Shown one piece after another: positions 44,988 through 54,415 of a stretch of 64,000 nt of DNA (positions are counted from its first letter, which is position 1; each line of letters begins with the position of its first letter). The notes beneath the pieces are model-generated. The model worked only from the letters and a program-made list of their open reading frames with translations, was not told the DNA's origin and ran no database searches. The stretch spans positions 2,542,001-2,606,000 of the forward strand of contig OY764222.1 of NCBI GenBank assembly GCA_963668325.1, given 5' to 3'. The position numbers were made by a program, and so were the translations under genes. The DNA is from MPNP01 sp963668325. GTDB lineage: Bacteria > Pseudomonadota > Alphaproteobacteria > Rhodobacterales > Rhodobacteraceae.

Positions 44988-45290
44988 TTACTCCCTATAT
45001 TTTGAGGCTGCTTTCTCCGCTTTATCAGTAAGATTCTTTACCTTATTTATCAACCCCGGTTTAACCCTGGGTTGTTCTTCCGCTTTGATCAAAGAATCAG
45101 CGATATTTATTCCGGCGAGTAATATACGGTTTTGTGGACTTTCTGATGGAAAGACCTTTCCAACCTCGTTGATTTCCTCCTGAAATCTTTCAGAAGCTAA
45201 AAACACCGCCGCTGCTTCATCTTCATCACAGGAAATAGTCAGGGTTTTTCTACCGACCTTAACCTCCAAAACAATGTTTGATTTTTTCAT
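44988..45290 (-). CDS. zapA: cell division protein ZapA
   Basis: A 100-residue ZapA protein: the N-terminal beta domain EVKVGRKTLTISCDEDE and the later helices with ILLAGINIADSLI match the family. ZapA bundles FtsZ filaments at the division ring. It lies one base after the DUF4164-like gene, its standard partner in alphaproteobacteria. In many relatives 6S RNA follows zapA, but here only 23 bases separate it from grxD, so 6S RNA is not in that place. Confidence 0.88.
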   Translation of the reverse strand: MKKSNIVLEVKVGRKTLTISCDEDEAAAVFLASERFQEEINEVGKVFPSESPQNRILLAGINIADSLIKAEEQPRVKPGLINKVKNLTDKAEKAASKYRE

Positions 45291-45291
45291 T

Positions 45292-45666
45292 TCAAATCTG
45301 TTCCAGCAATCCTTTAAACTCTGTCAGTACCAATTGGATGTCCTCTCTGTCCTTGTTTCTTGAATTTTCTAACTCCTGGAGTTTGGTTTGCAGTAATTCA
45401 ATTTCTTCTTTCAAATCTTTCTCTTTGGCTTGATACTCCTTGATTTGACCTTGCAATTCTTCATCTAGCAGGTGGTGGTTTGAGGCATCAGAACCTTGGG
45501 CAATTTTTCTCTGAAGTTCCTTATTACTGGCCCTTTCACTTTCCAATTGCAGTTCTGCTTCAAATATTCTCTGATTTGCTACCTTGAGTTTATATTCAGA
45601 TCCCTGAATAATCTCTTCAAGGGCACCATGAAGCCTATTTATATAATCATTTAAATCTTCAGCCAT
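45292..45666 (-). CDS. DUF4164-like coiled-coil protein
   Basis: A 124-residue protein, nearly all helical and charged, with long heptad-like stretches (residues about 28-105, e.g. KEYQAKEKDLKEEIELLQ). No signal peptide or membrane segment. Its position directly ahead of zapA and divergent from transketolase is the conserved alphaproteobacterial arrangement of the DUF4164 family, functionally similar to ZapB in idea but not shown. The 300-base gap to tkt holds both divergent promoters. Confidence 0.72.
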   Translation of the reverse strand: MAEDLNDYINRLHGALEEIIQGSEYKLKVANQRIFEAELQLESERASNKELQRKIAQGSDASNHHLLDEELQGQIKEYQAKEKDLKEEIELLQTKLQELENSRNKDREDIQLVLTEFKGLLEQI

Positions 45667-45967
45667 GATAAGACAGGTTCTATGGGTCTTTTTACAATAT
45701 CAAATGGTTCCATTTTGGTAAAACAAATCTTTCTGTGATCTAATCATACCATATTTAAATTTACTGAAAGTTCATATAGATTCTGATTTATTCCCATTGG
45801 GATTATTTTTTTGATATATCGGAGACTTTTGTACTAAATCCTTATTGAATCCTCATCCTCTTGGATTCAATTTGCTCCTTTTGTTAATAAAATCTCAAAA
45901 TTATTCAGGGAATAAATCATTTAATTGTTTACAAATTTTCATTGCCAAGGCTCAAGGAAGCAATCTT

Positions 45968-47992
45968 ATGAAAATATCCAGATATAAATCTAACTATCCT
46001 GAAAATTGGCGTTTAGCGAACGCAATTAGGGTCCTGTCAATGGATGCCGTTCAAAAAGCCAATTCTGGCCATCCAGGTATGCCTATGGGCATGGCTGACG
46101 TCGCAACAGTTTTATTCAAGAACCATCTGAAGTTTGATGCAAGCAACCCAACCTGGCCTAATAGGGATAGGTTTATCCTATCAGCCGGACACGGTTCAAT
46201 GCTCCTTTATTCTCTCCTGTACCTGTGCGGTTACTCGGAAATGTCATTGGAGCAGTTAAAAAACTTCAGGCAAATTGGGTTTCACACGGCTGGGCATCCT
46301 GAAAAAAACCATGCTGCTGGTATCGAAACAACGACAGGTCCCTTGGGGCAAGGACTAGCCAATGGAGTAGGTTTTGCCATCGCCGAAGCACACCTCAGAA
46401 AAAAATTTGGCAAGAAGATAATAAATCACAAAACCTATGTATTGGCTGGTGATGGTTGTCTGATGGAGGGAATCAGTCAGGAAGCAATCAGTCTGGCAGG
46501 GAAACTAAAATTATCTAACCTTATAGTATTGTGGGACAATAATGGTATCACGATTGATGGAGCGATATCCCTTAGTGATACTACCGACCAGTTAAAGCGA
46601 TTTGAAGCCTCGGGCTGGAGAGTATTGGAATGTGATGGTCACAGTCCTAGCGCCATAAATACCAAATTGAAAAGAGCTGTAACATCTTCAAAACCTACCC
46701 TTATCTCCTGTTGTACAATTATTGGTTTTGGAGCACGAAAAAAACAGGGTACTGCTTCGGCACATGGCTCCCCCTTGGGTGAAACAGAAATTCAGGAGGC
46801 CAGAAAATTCTATGGTTGGGGTTATGATCCTTTCGTTATACCAAATGATTGTCTACAAGCATGGCGTGAAATTGGTCAAAAAGGTAAGGAAGATAGAATT
46901 CTTTGGGAAGAACAATTCCAAGCTCTAAATCCAGAAAAGCGTAAAAAATTCAATCGAATGTTTGCGGGTGAATTACCCAATCGTTTTTCTGGCCACATCT
47001 TAAAGATCAAGAAAAAGGCAATTAACGAATTACCCAAGGTTGCCACAAGAAAATCCTCTGAAATCGTGCTCAAGGAATTGAATCCCAAATTACCCGAAAT
47101 GATTGGTGGATCAGCAGATTTAACTGGATCAAACAATACCAAAACCGCTGATATGGGGGTATTTTCTGCTACAGATACCCGAAGCAGATATATTCACTAT
47201 GGTATCCGTGAACACGCCATGGCTGCGGCAATGAATGGCATGATTCTTCATGGAGGGATTCGGCCATATGGCGGAACTTTTTTGTGTTTTGCTGATTACG
47301 CCCGCCCCTCAATAAGGCTTTCCGCACTAATGGAAATTCCTGTGGTTTATGTCCTTACCCATGATTCGATTGGTCTAGGTGAGGATGGACCTACCCACCA
47401 ACCCGTCGAACATCTTAGTATGTTGCGGGCCACCCCCAATTTATTGGTAATCAGACCTTGTGATACCGTAGAAACTGCTGAATCTTGGGCAATTGCCCTG
47501 GCACAGAAAAATACCCCTTCAGTTTTGGCTTTGTCCAGGCAGTCTCTTCCAACCTTAAGGGAAAAATTCAGCAGGACCAATTTAACAGCAAAGGGAGCTT
47601 ATATCCTTGCTGATTTTGAAGGGGGAAGAGATGCCGTTCTAATTGCTACCGGATCCGAAGTATCCATTGCTATGGAGTCCAGAGAGATCCTTCAAAAGGA
47701 AGGAATAGGTGTCAGGGTCGTGTCAATGCCCTGTTGGGAATTGTTTTCTATGCAAGAAAAATCTTATCAGAAAAGAATTTTGGGATCAGGAAAGACGGTT
47801 CGGATAGCCATCGAAGCAGGGGTTCAAAACGGTTGGGAACGTTGGCTTTTAGGGGCAGGTGGTAAGGAGAGCAAAACTTCCTTTATTGGTATGTCAACCT
47901 TTGGGGTATCTGCACCTGCCAAAGATGCTTACAGCCATTTTGGAATTACCAGCCAGGAAGTGGTGAATCAGGTTAGGGATTTGTTAAAGTAG
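45968..47992 (+). CDS. tkt: transketolase
   Basis: A 674-residue thiamine-diphosphate enzyme that moves two-carbon units between sugar phosphates, linking glycolysis with the pentose phosphate route. ATG 45968 with AAGGA nine bases upstream fits the family length; the frame open to 45845 is not supported. The cofactor motif GDGCLMEGISQEA, then DNNGI near 155, the substrate-binding SGHPGMPMG near 29, and the pyrimidine-domain glutamate in GIREHAMAAAMNG near 407 are intact. First gene of a tkt-gap-pgk series. Confidence 0.95.
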   Translation: MKISRYKSNYPENWRLANAIRVLSMDAVQKANSGHPGMPMGMADVATVLFKNHLKFDASNPTWPNRDRFILSAGHGSMLLYSLLYLCGYSEMSLEQLKNFRQIGFHTAGHPEKNHAAGIETTTGPLGQGLANGVGFAIAEAHLRKKFGKKIINHKTYVLAGDGCLMEGISQEAISLAGKLKLSNLIVLWDNNGITIDGAISLSDTTDQLKRFEASGWRVLECDGHSPSAINTKLKRAVTSSKPTLISCCTIIGFGARKKQGTASAHGSPLGETEIQEARKFYGWGYDPFVIPNDCLQAWREIGQKGKEDRILWEEQFQALNPEKRKKFNRMFAGELPNRFSGHILKIKKKAINELPKVATRKSSEIVLKELNPKLPEMIGGSADLTGSNNTKTADMGVFSATDTRSRYIHYGIREHAMAAAMNGMILHGGIRPYGGTFLCFADYARPSIRLSALMEIPVVYVLTHDSIGLGEDGPTHQPVEHLSMLRATPNLLVIRPCDTVETAESWAIALAQKNTPSVLALSRQSLPTLREKFSRTNLTAKGAYILADFEGGRDAVLIATGSEVSIAMESREILQKEGIGVRVVSMPCWELFSMQEKSYQKRILGSGKTVRIAIEAGVQNGWERWLLGAGGKESKTSFIGMSTFGVSAPAKDAYSHFGITSQEVVNQVRDLLK

Positions 47993-48117
47993 ATTGGTTT
48001 AAAACTAATTTAAATGCAGAATTCCAAGGGAAGGGAATTAACTTTTCCTTGTTAGTTTCATTCTGTTACCCAACTGAATTGGTTGGGTTAAATAAGATTA
48101 AGTTATGGAGTTTTTGA

Positions 48118-49119
48118 ATGACCTTAAAAGTAGGGATTAATGGTTTTGGGAGAATTGGAAGGAATGTATTCAGGGCTATTGTTGAATCTGGAGCCGACGA
48201 TATCGAAGTTGTTGGAATAAACGATTTAAGTAGCATTGAGCAATTGGCTCATCTATTTCAATTCGACTCGATTCATGGAAGATTCCAGGGAAAAATCTCA
48301 ATAGAAGATGATTGTCTGGTTGCAAATTCTCATAAACCCAGGGTTTCGGCCGTTCGTGAACCTGAAAAACTTCCATGGTCAGATGTTGATATCGCCTTGG
48401 AATGTACTGGCAGATTTACCAACAGGAATGCCGCATCACTCCATTTGACAAACGGTTCCAAGAAGGTCATTGTTTCTGCACCTTGCTCTGAGGCAGACAA
48501 AACTGTCGTATTCGGTGTCAATCACCATTTGGTGGATAAAGATGATAAGGTAATTTCAAATGCTTCTTGCACGACCAACTGCCTTTCACCGGTAGTAAAG
48601 GTAATTAATGATGCAATAGGAATAAACCGGGGGTTTATGACCACGATACATTCCTATACTGGTGATCAGCCAACTTTGGATGCTATTCACAAAGACCCTT
48701 ATCGAGCCAGGGCAGCAGCTATGTCCATGATTCCTACTACCACAGGTGCTGCTCGTGCAGTTGGACTAGTCTTACCCGAATTAAAGGGTAAACTTGATGG
48801 CGTTGCCATTCGTGTCCCTACCCCGAATGTTTCGGTTGTGGATTTAAAATTTGAAGCCGCCAGGGATACAACCCCAGAAGAAATCAACAATAACATTAGA
48901 AATGCCGCAGAAGGGCCTCTAAAAGGTATTTTGGGTTACACTAACAAACCAAATGTATCCATTGATTTCAACCACGATAGCCGGTCTTCAATCTTTCACA
49001 TGGATCAAACCAGAGTCATGGATGGTACCTTTTGTCGAATCCTAAGCTGGTATGATAATGAGTGGGGCTTTTCCAATAGAATGGTGGATGTCGCTTTAGA
49101 GGTAGGAAAAACTATCTGA
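48118..49119 (+). CDS. gap: glyceraldehyde-3-phosphate dehydrogenase
   Basis: A 333-residue type I GAPDH: NAD-binding INGFGRIGRNVFR at the start, the catalytic cysteine in SNASCTTNCLSP near 151, and the C-terminal WYDNEWGFSNRMVD. It oxidises glyceraldehyde 3-phosphate with phosphate uptake in glycolysis or works in reverse. GGAG lies eight bases before the ATG. In the leader, ACCCAAC (48068-48074) and GTTGGGT (48082-48088) can form a small hairpin of unknown meaning. Confidence 0.96.
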   Translation: MTLKVGINGFGRIGRNVFRAIVESGADDIEVVGINDLSSIEQLAHLFQFDSIHGRFQGKISIEDDCLVANSHKPRVSAVREPEKLPWSDVDIALECTGRFTNRNAASLHLTNGSKKVIVSAPCSEADKTVVFGVNHHLVDKDDKVISNASCTTNCLSPVVKVINDAIGINRGFMTTIHSYTGDQPTLDAIHKDPYRARAAAMSMIPTTTGAARAVGLVLPELKGKLDGVAIRVPTPNVSVVDLKFEAARDTTPEEINNNIRNAAEGPLKGILGYTNKPNVSIDFNHDSRSSIFHMDQTRVMDGTFCRILSWYDNEWGFSNRMVDVALEVGKTI

Positions 49120-49201
49120 AAACCGTTGCATTGACCACCAGACCTCTAAACATCACTCTCCATTTGGCTAACCAAACATCTTTTAATTACTGGTAAACAT
49201 A

Positions 49202-50392
49202 TTGTCTCAATTATCTGTGAATAAACTTGCCAACATGTATCTTCAAAACAAGAAGGTTCTCATCAGGGTTGATATCAATGTACCCATGCAAAACGGAATA
49301 GTTAGTGATACAACCAGGATTGAACGGATAATTCCATCTTTGAACACCATAATCCAAAAAGGTGGGCACCCAGTAATTATCTCCCATTTAGGAAGACCCA
49401 AGGGTAAACGAGTAGATGAACTTTCACTTGAGTGCCTTATAAAACCGCTGGAGCAACTTTTGGGAAAGAGCATTCAGTTTCAGCCTGAAATTGATTTGGC
49501 TAATATTAAACCGGAGGATCAATTCCATAAATCAGCAACTCTATTGGAAAATGTTCGATTTTACCCGGGAGAAACATCCAATGACCCTGAGTTTGTAGAC
49601 AAATTAGCTCTTTGGGGTGATGTGTATTGTAATGATGCCTTTTCTGCTTCACACCGCAATCATGCTTCAATCGTTGGACTGGCTTGCAAATTACCTTGTT
49701 GTGTTGGCAAGCTACTTGAGGTCGAAATTGAAAATATTGAAGGGATTCTGGCAAGCGATGTTGGTCCCTCAACAGCTATCATAGGTGGAGCAAAAATTTC
49801 AACCAAATTGACACTTTTGGGTAATTTAACTCAAAAGGTAGATAATTTGCTTGTTGGCGGAGCAATGGCCAATACAATCTTACTGGCACAAGGCCATGAT
49901 ATTGGGAATTCATTGGTTGAAAGGGAATATTTGGCAATAGCAATGGATTTTTTGCAGGAGGCAACAAAGAATTCATGCCAGGTTTTACTACCAAGAGATT
50001 TTCAAATTGCTCCCGAAATCAGCCACGGTTCAAGTATAATCGCTGAAAAAGAAGCGGATTTAAGTGGAATGGGTATTTTTGATCTGGGTCCAAAATCAAT
50101 TAAAGATTTTGAAAATGTTCTTTTTCAGAGTAAAAAGGTCGTATGGAATGGGCCCTTGGGTGCTTTTGAATTTCCGCCTTTCGATAATTCTACCAACCAG
50201 TTGGGAAAATCTTTGGCCACAAGAACCAAAAACGGACAGATCATATCACTGATCGGTGGAGGTGATACAATAGCTGCTTTAGGTAAAATTGATTTGCTTG
50301 ATTCAATGAGTTTTGTTTCAACAGCCGGAGGAGCTTTCATTGAGTATATGGAAGGGAAGGTACTTCCTGGAATATCTGCTTTGAGTGTCTAA
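49202..50392 (+). CDS. pgk: phosphoglycerate kinase
   Basis: A 396-residue kinase transferring phosphate from 1,3-bisphosphoglycerate to ADP. N-domain substrate motif LIRVDINVPMQNG near 21, the SHLGRPKG arginine motif near 60, and the C-domain nucleotide motifs WNGPLGAFE near 317 and GGGDTIAAL near 352 are all present. TTG 49202 is the start that keeps the normal N-terminus. It lies in the same direction as gap with an 80-base gap. fba and eno are not next to it, unlike in some relatives. Confidence 0.95.
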   Translation: MSQLSVNKLANMYLQNKKVLIRVDINVPMQNGIVSDTTRIERIIPSLNTIIQKGGHPVIISHLGRPKGKRVDELSLECLIKPLEQLLGKSIQFQPEIDLANIKPEDQFHKSATLLENVRFYPGETSNDPEFVDKLALWGDVYCNDAFSASHRNHASIVGLACKLPCCVGKLLEVEIENIEGILASDVGPSTAIIGGAKISTKLTLLGNLTQKVDNLLVGGAMANTILLAQGHDIGNSLVEREYLAIAMDFLQEATKNSCQVLLPRDFQIAPEISHGSSIIAEKEADLSGMGIFDLGPKSIKDFENVLFQSKKVVWNGPLGAFEFPPFDNSTNQLGKSLATRTKNGQIISLIGGGDTIAALGKIDLLDSMSFVSTAGGAFIEYMEGKVLPGISALSV

Positions 50393-50395
50393 GTA

Positions 50396-50707
50396 ATGGC
50401 TATGAACTTTCGAGAACAAATATTTCCTTACCTGGGAGGCAAGATTGTAATTTTTATTCTTTTTCTTGCCTGTCTGTATTTTGTCAATGCAAGTATTATG
50501 GGTAAGAATGGTTTGATTGCTCAAATCCAGATGAAAGATGAATTGTCCCTTCTCCAAAATGAAATTGAGGTTCAAAACCAGCAGATTTCATTGATGGAAA
50601 ACAAAACTCTGAGAATAACACCCGAATATCTAGATTTAGATTTACTTGATGAATTGGCTCGACAAAAATTGGGTTATATTCATTTGGATGAGATAATCAT
50701 TCATTAG
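50396..50707 (+). CDS. ftsB: FtsB/DivIC-family septum formation protein
   Basis: A 103-residue bitopic protein: short cytoplasmic start, one transmembrane helix (about residues 15-33), then a periplasmic coiled coil (MKDELSLLQNEIEVQNQQI) and the short conserved tail ELARQKLGYIHLDEIII. This is the layout of FtsB, which bridges FtsL and FtsQ in the divisome and activates septal synthesis. It lies 3 bases after pgk and just before pdhA, the conserved alphaproteobacterial site. Confidence 0.85.
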   Translation: MAMNFREQIFPYLGGKIVIFILFLACLYFVNASIMGKNGLIAQIQMKDELSLLQNEIEVQNQQISLMENKTLRITPEYLDLDLLDELARQKLGYIHLDEIIIH

Positions 50708-50745
50708 AATCGTTATTTCATTCGGCGAGTACCAAGGAGTAATTA

Positions 50746-51735
50746 ATGGTAAAAAAGAGTGTGGAAGTAAAACCTAAAGAATCCAAAGAAGAACTTCTTA
50801 AACTGTATTACGAAATGCTTTTAATAAGAAGATTCGAAGAAAAATCCGGGCAGCTCTATGGGATGGGTCTCATTGGAGGATTCTGTCACCTTTATATCGG
50901 TCAGGAGGCAGTAGTCGTAGGGCTGGAAGCTATAGCTGATGAAGGTGACAAACGTATTACCGCCTATCGGGACCATGGCCATATGTTGGCCTGTGGAATG
51001 GACCCAAAAGGAGTTATGGCCGAATTAACCGGGCGAGCAGGTGGCTTTTCAAAGGGCAAAGGTGGTTCCATGCATATGTTCAGCCGAGAAAAGAATTTTT
51101 TTGGTGGACATGGAATCGTAGGTGCCCAAGTGCCTCTTGGTGCAGGAATCGCTTTTGCTGATAAGTATCTAGGGAACAAAAATGTAACATTTACATATTT
51201 TGGTGATGGTGCAGCCAATCAGGGCCAGGTTTATGAAACCTTCAACATGGCCAGTTTATGGAAACTTCCTGTAATCTTTGTTATTGAAAACAACCAATAC
51301 GCAATGGGGACTTCTATCCAGCGTGGATCTTCTACCCCAGACCTTTACACCCGAGGACTGGCTTTCGGTATCAAGGGTGAAATCGTTGATGGTATGGATG
51401 TATTAGCCGTGGCCAAGGCCGGCAAAAAGGCGGCTGACCTTTGTCGAAAAGGAAATGGCCCTTACATTCTGGAAATGAAAACATATCGATATCGAGGACA
51501 TTCCATGTCCGACCCGGCTAAATACAGAACGAGGGAAGAGGTCCAACAAGTCAGGAAGCAACAGGACCCAATTGACTCTCTACGGGATAAGCTTTTGAAA
51601 TGGAAAATTGCGACGGAAGACGAGTTTAAGGAAGTTGACAAGAATGTTAAGAAGACCGTCAATGAAGCGAGTGAATTTTCACAAAAAAGCCCAGAGCCGG
51701 ATGCCAGCGAACTGTATACTGATGTTTATCTTTGA
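50746..51735 (+). CDS. pdhA: pyruvate dehydrogenase E1 component, alpha subunit
   Basis: A 329-residue thiamine-diphosphate-binding subunit of the alpha2beta2 E1. The cofactor motif runs from GDGAANQGQVYE to VIENNQY near 156-184, and RYRGHSMSDPAKYRTREEV near 249 holds the regulatory-loop region. E1 decarboxylates pyruvate and reductively acetylates the E2 lipoyl groups. It is first of pdhA-pdhB-pdhC, with 41 bases to pdhB and 2 from pdhB to pdhC. E3 (lpd) is not in the window. Confidence 0.96.
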   Translation: MVKKSVEVKPKESKEELLKLYYEMLLIRRFEEKSGQLYGMGLIGGFCHLYIGQEAVVVGLEAIADEGDKRITAYRDHGHMLACGMDPKGVMAELTGRAGGFSKGKGGSMHMFSREKNFFGGHGIVGAQVPLGAGIAFADKYLGNKNVTFTYFGDGAANQGQVYETFNMASLWKLPVIFVIENNQYAMGTSIQRGSSTPDLYTRGLAFGIKGEIVDGMDVLAVAKAGKKAADLCRKGNGPYILEMKTYRYRGHSMSDPAKYRTREEVQQVRKQQDPIDSLRDKLLKWKIATEDEFKEVDKNVKKTVNEASEFSQKSPEPDASELYTDVYL

Positions 51736-51776
51736 TCTGGAGTTTTAATAACCTCCCTTTCTAACGAGGAAATAAT

Positions 51777-53129
51777 ATGGGATCAAAAATCTTATTGCCT
51801 GCTCTGTCTCCAACCATGGAAGTGGGGAAAATTGCAAAATGGTTTGTGAAAGAAGGTGATACTGTTTCTAGCGGTGATATTCTTGCCGAAATTGAAACAG
51901 ATAAAGCCATAATGGAATTTGAAGCCATCTCTGATGGGGTAGTTGAAAAACTACTGGTTGCAGAAGGCGGCGAACCAATATCTGTAAATTCTCCTATCGC
52001 AATAATTTCCGGGGATGACGATGATTCTCCCAGTGATGAAGATGCACAAGAACCTCTTGCGGCAAAACCTGCAACCGTTAGTGCTGTTGCAGAAACTCCC
52101 AAGGAGAAATTAGAGGAAGATATATCGCTGGAAAATACAGCCCTTAAATCTCAAACAGTCCGAGAGGCTTTAAGGGATGCCATGGCTGAAGAAATGGACC
52201 GGGACAAACTCGTCTTTTTGATGGGCGAGGAAGTTGCTGAATATCAAGGAGCCTATAAAGTTTCGCAAGGTCTGTTGGAAAGGTTTGGTTCCGAGAGAGT
52301 AATCGACACCCCGATTACAGAGCACGGTTTTGCAGGCTTGGGTGTTGGAGCGGGATTTGCAGGACTTAGGCCAATAGTTGAATTTATGACCTTCAATTTT
52401 GCCATGCAGGCAATTGATCACATAATCAACTCAGCTGGTAAAACCCTTTACATGTCAGGTGGTCAAATGAACTGCCCGATTGTTTTTCGTGGGCCAAATG
52501 GTGCTGCCGCCAGGGTTGGTGCTCAGCATAGCCAAGATTATGCAGCATGGTATTCTCATGTACCTGGCTTAAAAGTTATCCAACCATATTCAGCCGCAGA
52601 TGCCAAGGGATTGTTGAAATCTGCCATCCGAGACCCCAATCCTGTTGTATTTCTTGAAAATGAAATTCTTTATAACCGTTCCTTTGATGTCCCAGAAATG
52701 GATGACTACACCGTTCCCATCGGGAAAGCAAAAATCTGGAAGGAAGGCACTGATGTTACCCTAGTTTCATTTGGTATAGGGATGAGTCATACTCTTGAAG
52801 CTGCTAAAGAATTAGAAGAGCTGGGAATTGATGCAGAGATAATTGATTTGAGAACCTTAAGGCCTTTGGATAAGACAACGGTTATTGAATCAGTTCAAAA
52901 GACCAACCGATGTGTCACCATTGAGGAAGGATTTCCGGTGTGCTCAATAGGGAATCACATTAGTTACCTTTTGATGCAGGAAGCTTTTGATTGGTTGGAT
53001 GCCCCGGTTATGTGTTGCACAGGCAAGGATGTTCCAATGCCATATGCAGCAAATTTGGAGAAACTAGCCTTGATTTCTGTGCCTGAAATTGTTGAAGCTG
53101 CGAAATCAGTTTTGTACTGGGAGAAATAA
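51777..53129 (+). CDS. pdhB: pyruvate dehydrogenase E1 component, beta subunit with lipoyl domain
   Basis: A 450-residue subunit. Residues 1-80 form a lipoyl domain with the lipoylated lysine K43 in ETDKAIMEFE, followed by an acidic/Ala-rich linker to about 120. The rest is the normal E1-beta (REALRDAMAEEMDRD near 128, GPNGAAARVGAQHSQD near 240, IDLRTLRPLDKTTV near 355). An E1-beta carrying its own lipoyl domain is a known alphaproteobacterial trait, so this is not a recent fusion. It works with PdhA and PdhC in one complex. Confidence 0.96.
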   Translation: MGSKILLPALSPTMEVGKIAKWFVKEGDTVSSGDILAEIETDKAIMEFEAISDGVVEKLLVAEGGEPISVNSPIAIISGDDDDSPSDEDAQEPLAAKPATVSAVAETPKEKLEEDISLENTALKSQTVREALRDAMAEEMDRDKLVFLMGEEVAEYQGAYKVSQGLLERFGSERVIDTPITEHGFAGLGVGAGFAGLRPIVEFMTFNFAMQAIDHIINSAGKTLYMSGGQMNCPIVFRGPNGAAARVGAQHSQDYAAWYSHVPGLKVIQPYSAADAKGLLKSAIRDPNPVVFLENEILYNRSFDVPEMDDYTVPIGKAKIWKEGTDVTLVSFGIGMSHTLEAAKELEELGIDAEIIDLRTLRPLDKTTVIESVQKTNRCVTIEEGFPVCSIGNHISYLLMQEAFDWLDAPVMCCTGKDVPMPYAANLEKLALISVPEIVEAAKSVLYWEK

Positions 53130-53131
53130 AG

Positions 53132-54415
53132 ATGTCAACCAATATTCTAATGCCAGCTTTATCTCCGACCATGGAGGAAGGAATTCTAAGCAAATGGTTT
53201 GTCAAGGAAGGTGATGACGTAGAGCCCGGGGATTTGTTGGCAGAAATTGAAACAGACAAGGCCACAATGGAATTTGAATCCATTTATGAGGGTAGTGTCA
53301 CAAAACTGCTTGTCACAGAAGGGACGGCGGGAGTTAAGGTAAATACCCCCATCGCAGTAATTGAGACCGATGATGTGATAGCAGATGAATCTCCGGAAGT
53401 TGCGAACGAATCAAAAACTGAAGAAAAAACACCCGAAATTAAGGAAGCCCCCAAGTCAGTGAAATCAGTTTCTTCACCGGTGGTCTCAGGAAAAAGAATA
53501 TTTGCTTCTCCTCTTGCAAGAAGGTTGGCAAAAGAAAATGGCATCCCGCTGGAAAACCTTTCTGGTTCAGGTCACAAGGGTCGTATAATTAAAAGAGATA
53601 TTGAAGAGTTCCGCCGCAACCAGAAAGAACAACCCTCCCCTGCTAGCTTGCCTCAGGCCCCAGGCATTGCTCCTGAAGCCTTTACTTTTGAGCAAGTATC
53701 CAAAATGTATCAGGACAGGGAGTTTGAAGTCATTGAACTCGAGGGTATGAGGAAAACAATTGCTACGAGACTTACCCAGTCCAAGCAAACAATTCCTCAC
53801 TATTATCTTAGGAGGGAAGTTGAAATTGATGCACTCCTGGACCTAAGGAAAAAGGTGAACACCTTCCTGGCAGAGAAAGGTGACAAGGTTTCCATAAATG
53901 ACTTTGTGATTTCAGCGGTAGCCAAGGCCCTGGAAATTGTTCCCCAAGCAAATACGGTTTGGGCTGCTGGCAACGTCCTTCAGCTTAAATCCTGTGATGT
54001 GGCTGTTGCAGTTTCGATTGATGACGGTTTGATTACCCCCGTTATCAAAGATGCAAATAAAAAATCACTGGCAGGTATTTCTCGGGAAATGAAGGATTTG
54101 GCAGGTCGGGCCCGGCAAAGAAAGCTTCTACCGACTGAGTATATCGGCGGTACAATTACCGTATCGAATCTTGGGATGTTCGGGATTGAAAATTTTGATG
54201 CCATAATCAATCCCCCTCAGGCATCAATCCTGGCAGTGGGTTCGGGTAGAAAAAAACCAGTAGTTGGACCTTCTGATGAAATACAGATCAAAAACTTAAT
54301 GTCGCTGACCCTGTCTGTTGACCACAGGATAATTGACGGTGCCTTGGGTGCTCAGCTTTTAGGTACTATTGTGGATCTTCTTGAGAACCCTGTATCAGTG
54401 CTGGTGAATCAGTAG
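53132..54415 (+). CDS. pdhC: pyruvate dehydrogenase E2 (dihydrolipoyl acetyltransferase)
   Basis: A 427-residue E2 with a single lipoyl domain (K43 in ETDKATMEFE), a peripheral-subunit-binding domain (FASPLARRLAKENGI, residues about 128-164) and the acetyltransferase core. The catalytic histidine and aspartate are H398 and D402 in DHRIIDG. It transfers the acetyl group to CoA and forms the core of the complex. The stop codon abuts that of cysE on the other strand with no bases between. Confidence 0.96.
   Translation: MSTNILMPALSPTMEEGILSKWFVKEGDDVEPGDLLAEIETDKATMEFESIYEGSVTKLLVTEGTAGVKVNTPIAVIETDDVIADESPEVANESKTEEKTPEIKEAPKSVKSVSSPVVSGKRIFASPLARRLAKENGIPLENLSGSGHKGRIIKRDIEEFRRNQKEQPSPASLPQAPGIAPEAFTFEQVSKMYQDREFEVIELEGMRKTIATRLTQSKQTIPHYYLRREVEIDALLDLRKKVNTFLAEKGDKVSINDFVISAVAKALEIVPQANTVWAAGNVLQLKSCDVAVAVSIDDGLITPVIKDANKKSLAGISREMKDLAGRARQRKLLPTEYIGGTITVSNLGMFGIENFDAIINPPQASILAVGSGRKKPVVGPSDEIQIKNLMSLTLSVDHRIIDGALGAQLLGTIVDLLENPVSVLVNQ

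Noticed and set aside
45845..45967. N-terminal extension of transketolase
   Set aside because: The extra 41 residues do not match the family and a good ribosome site precedes ATG 45968.
51777..53129. E1-beta with lipoyl domain as a new fusion
   Set aside because: This architecture is a known feature of alphaproteobacterial pyruvate dehydrogenase.
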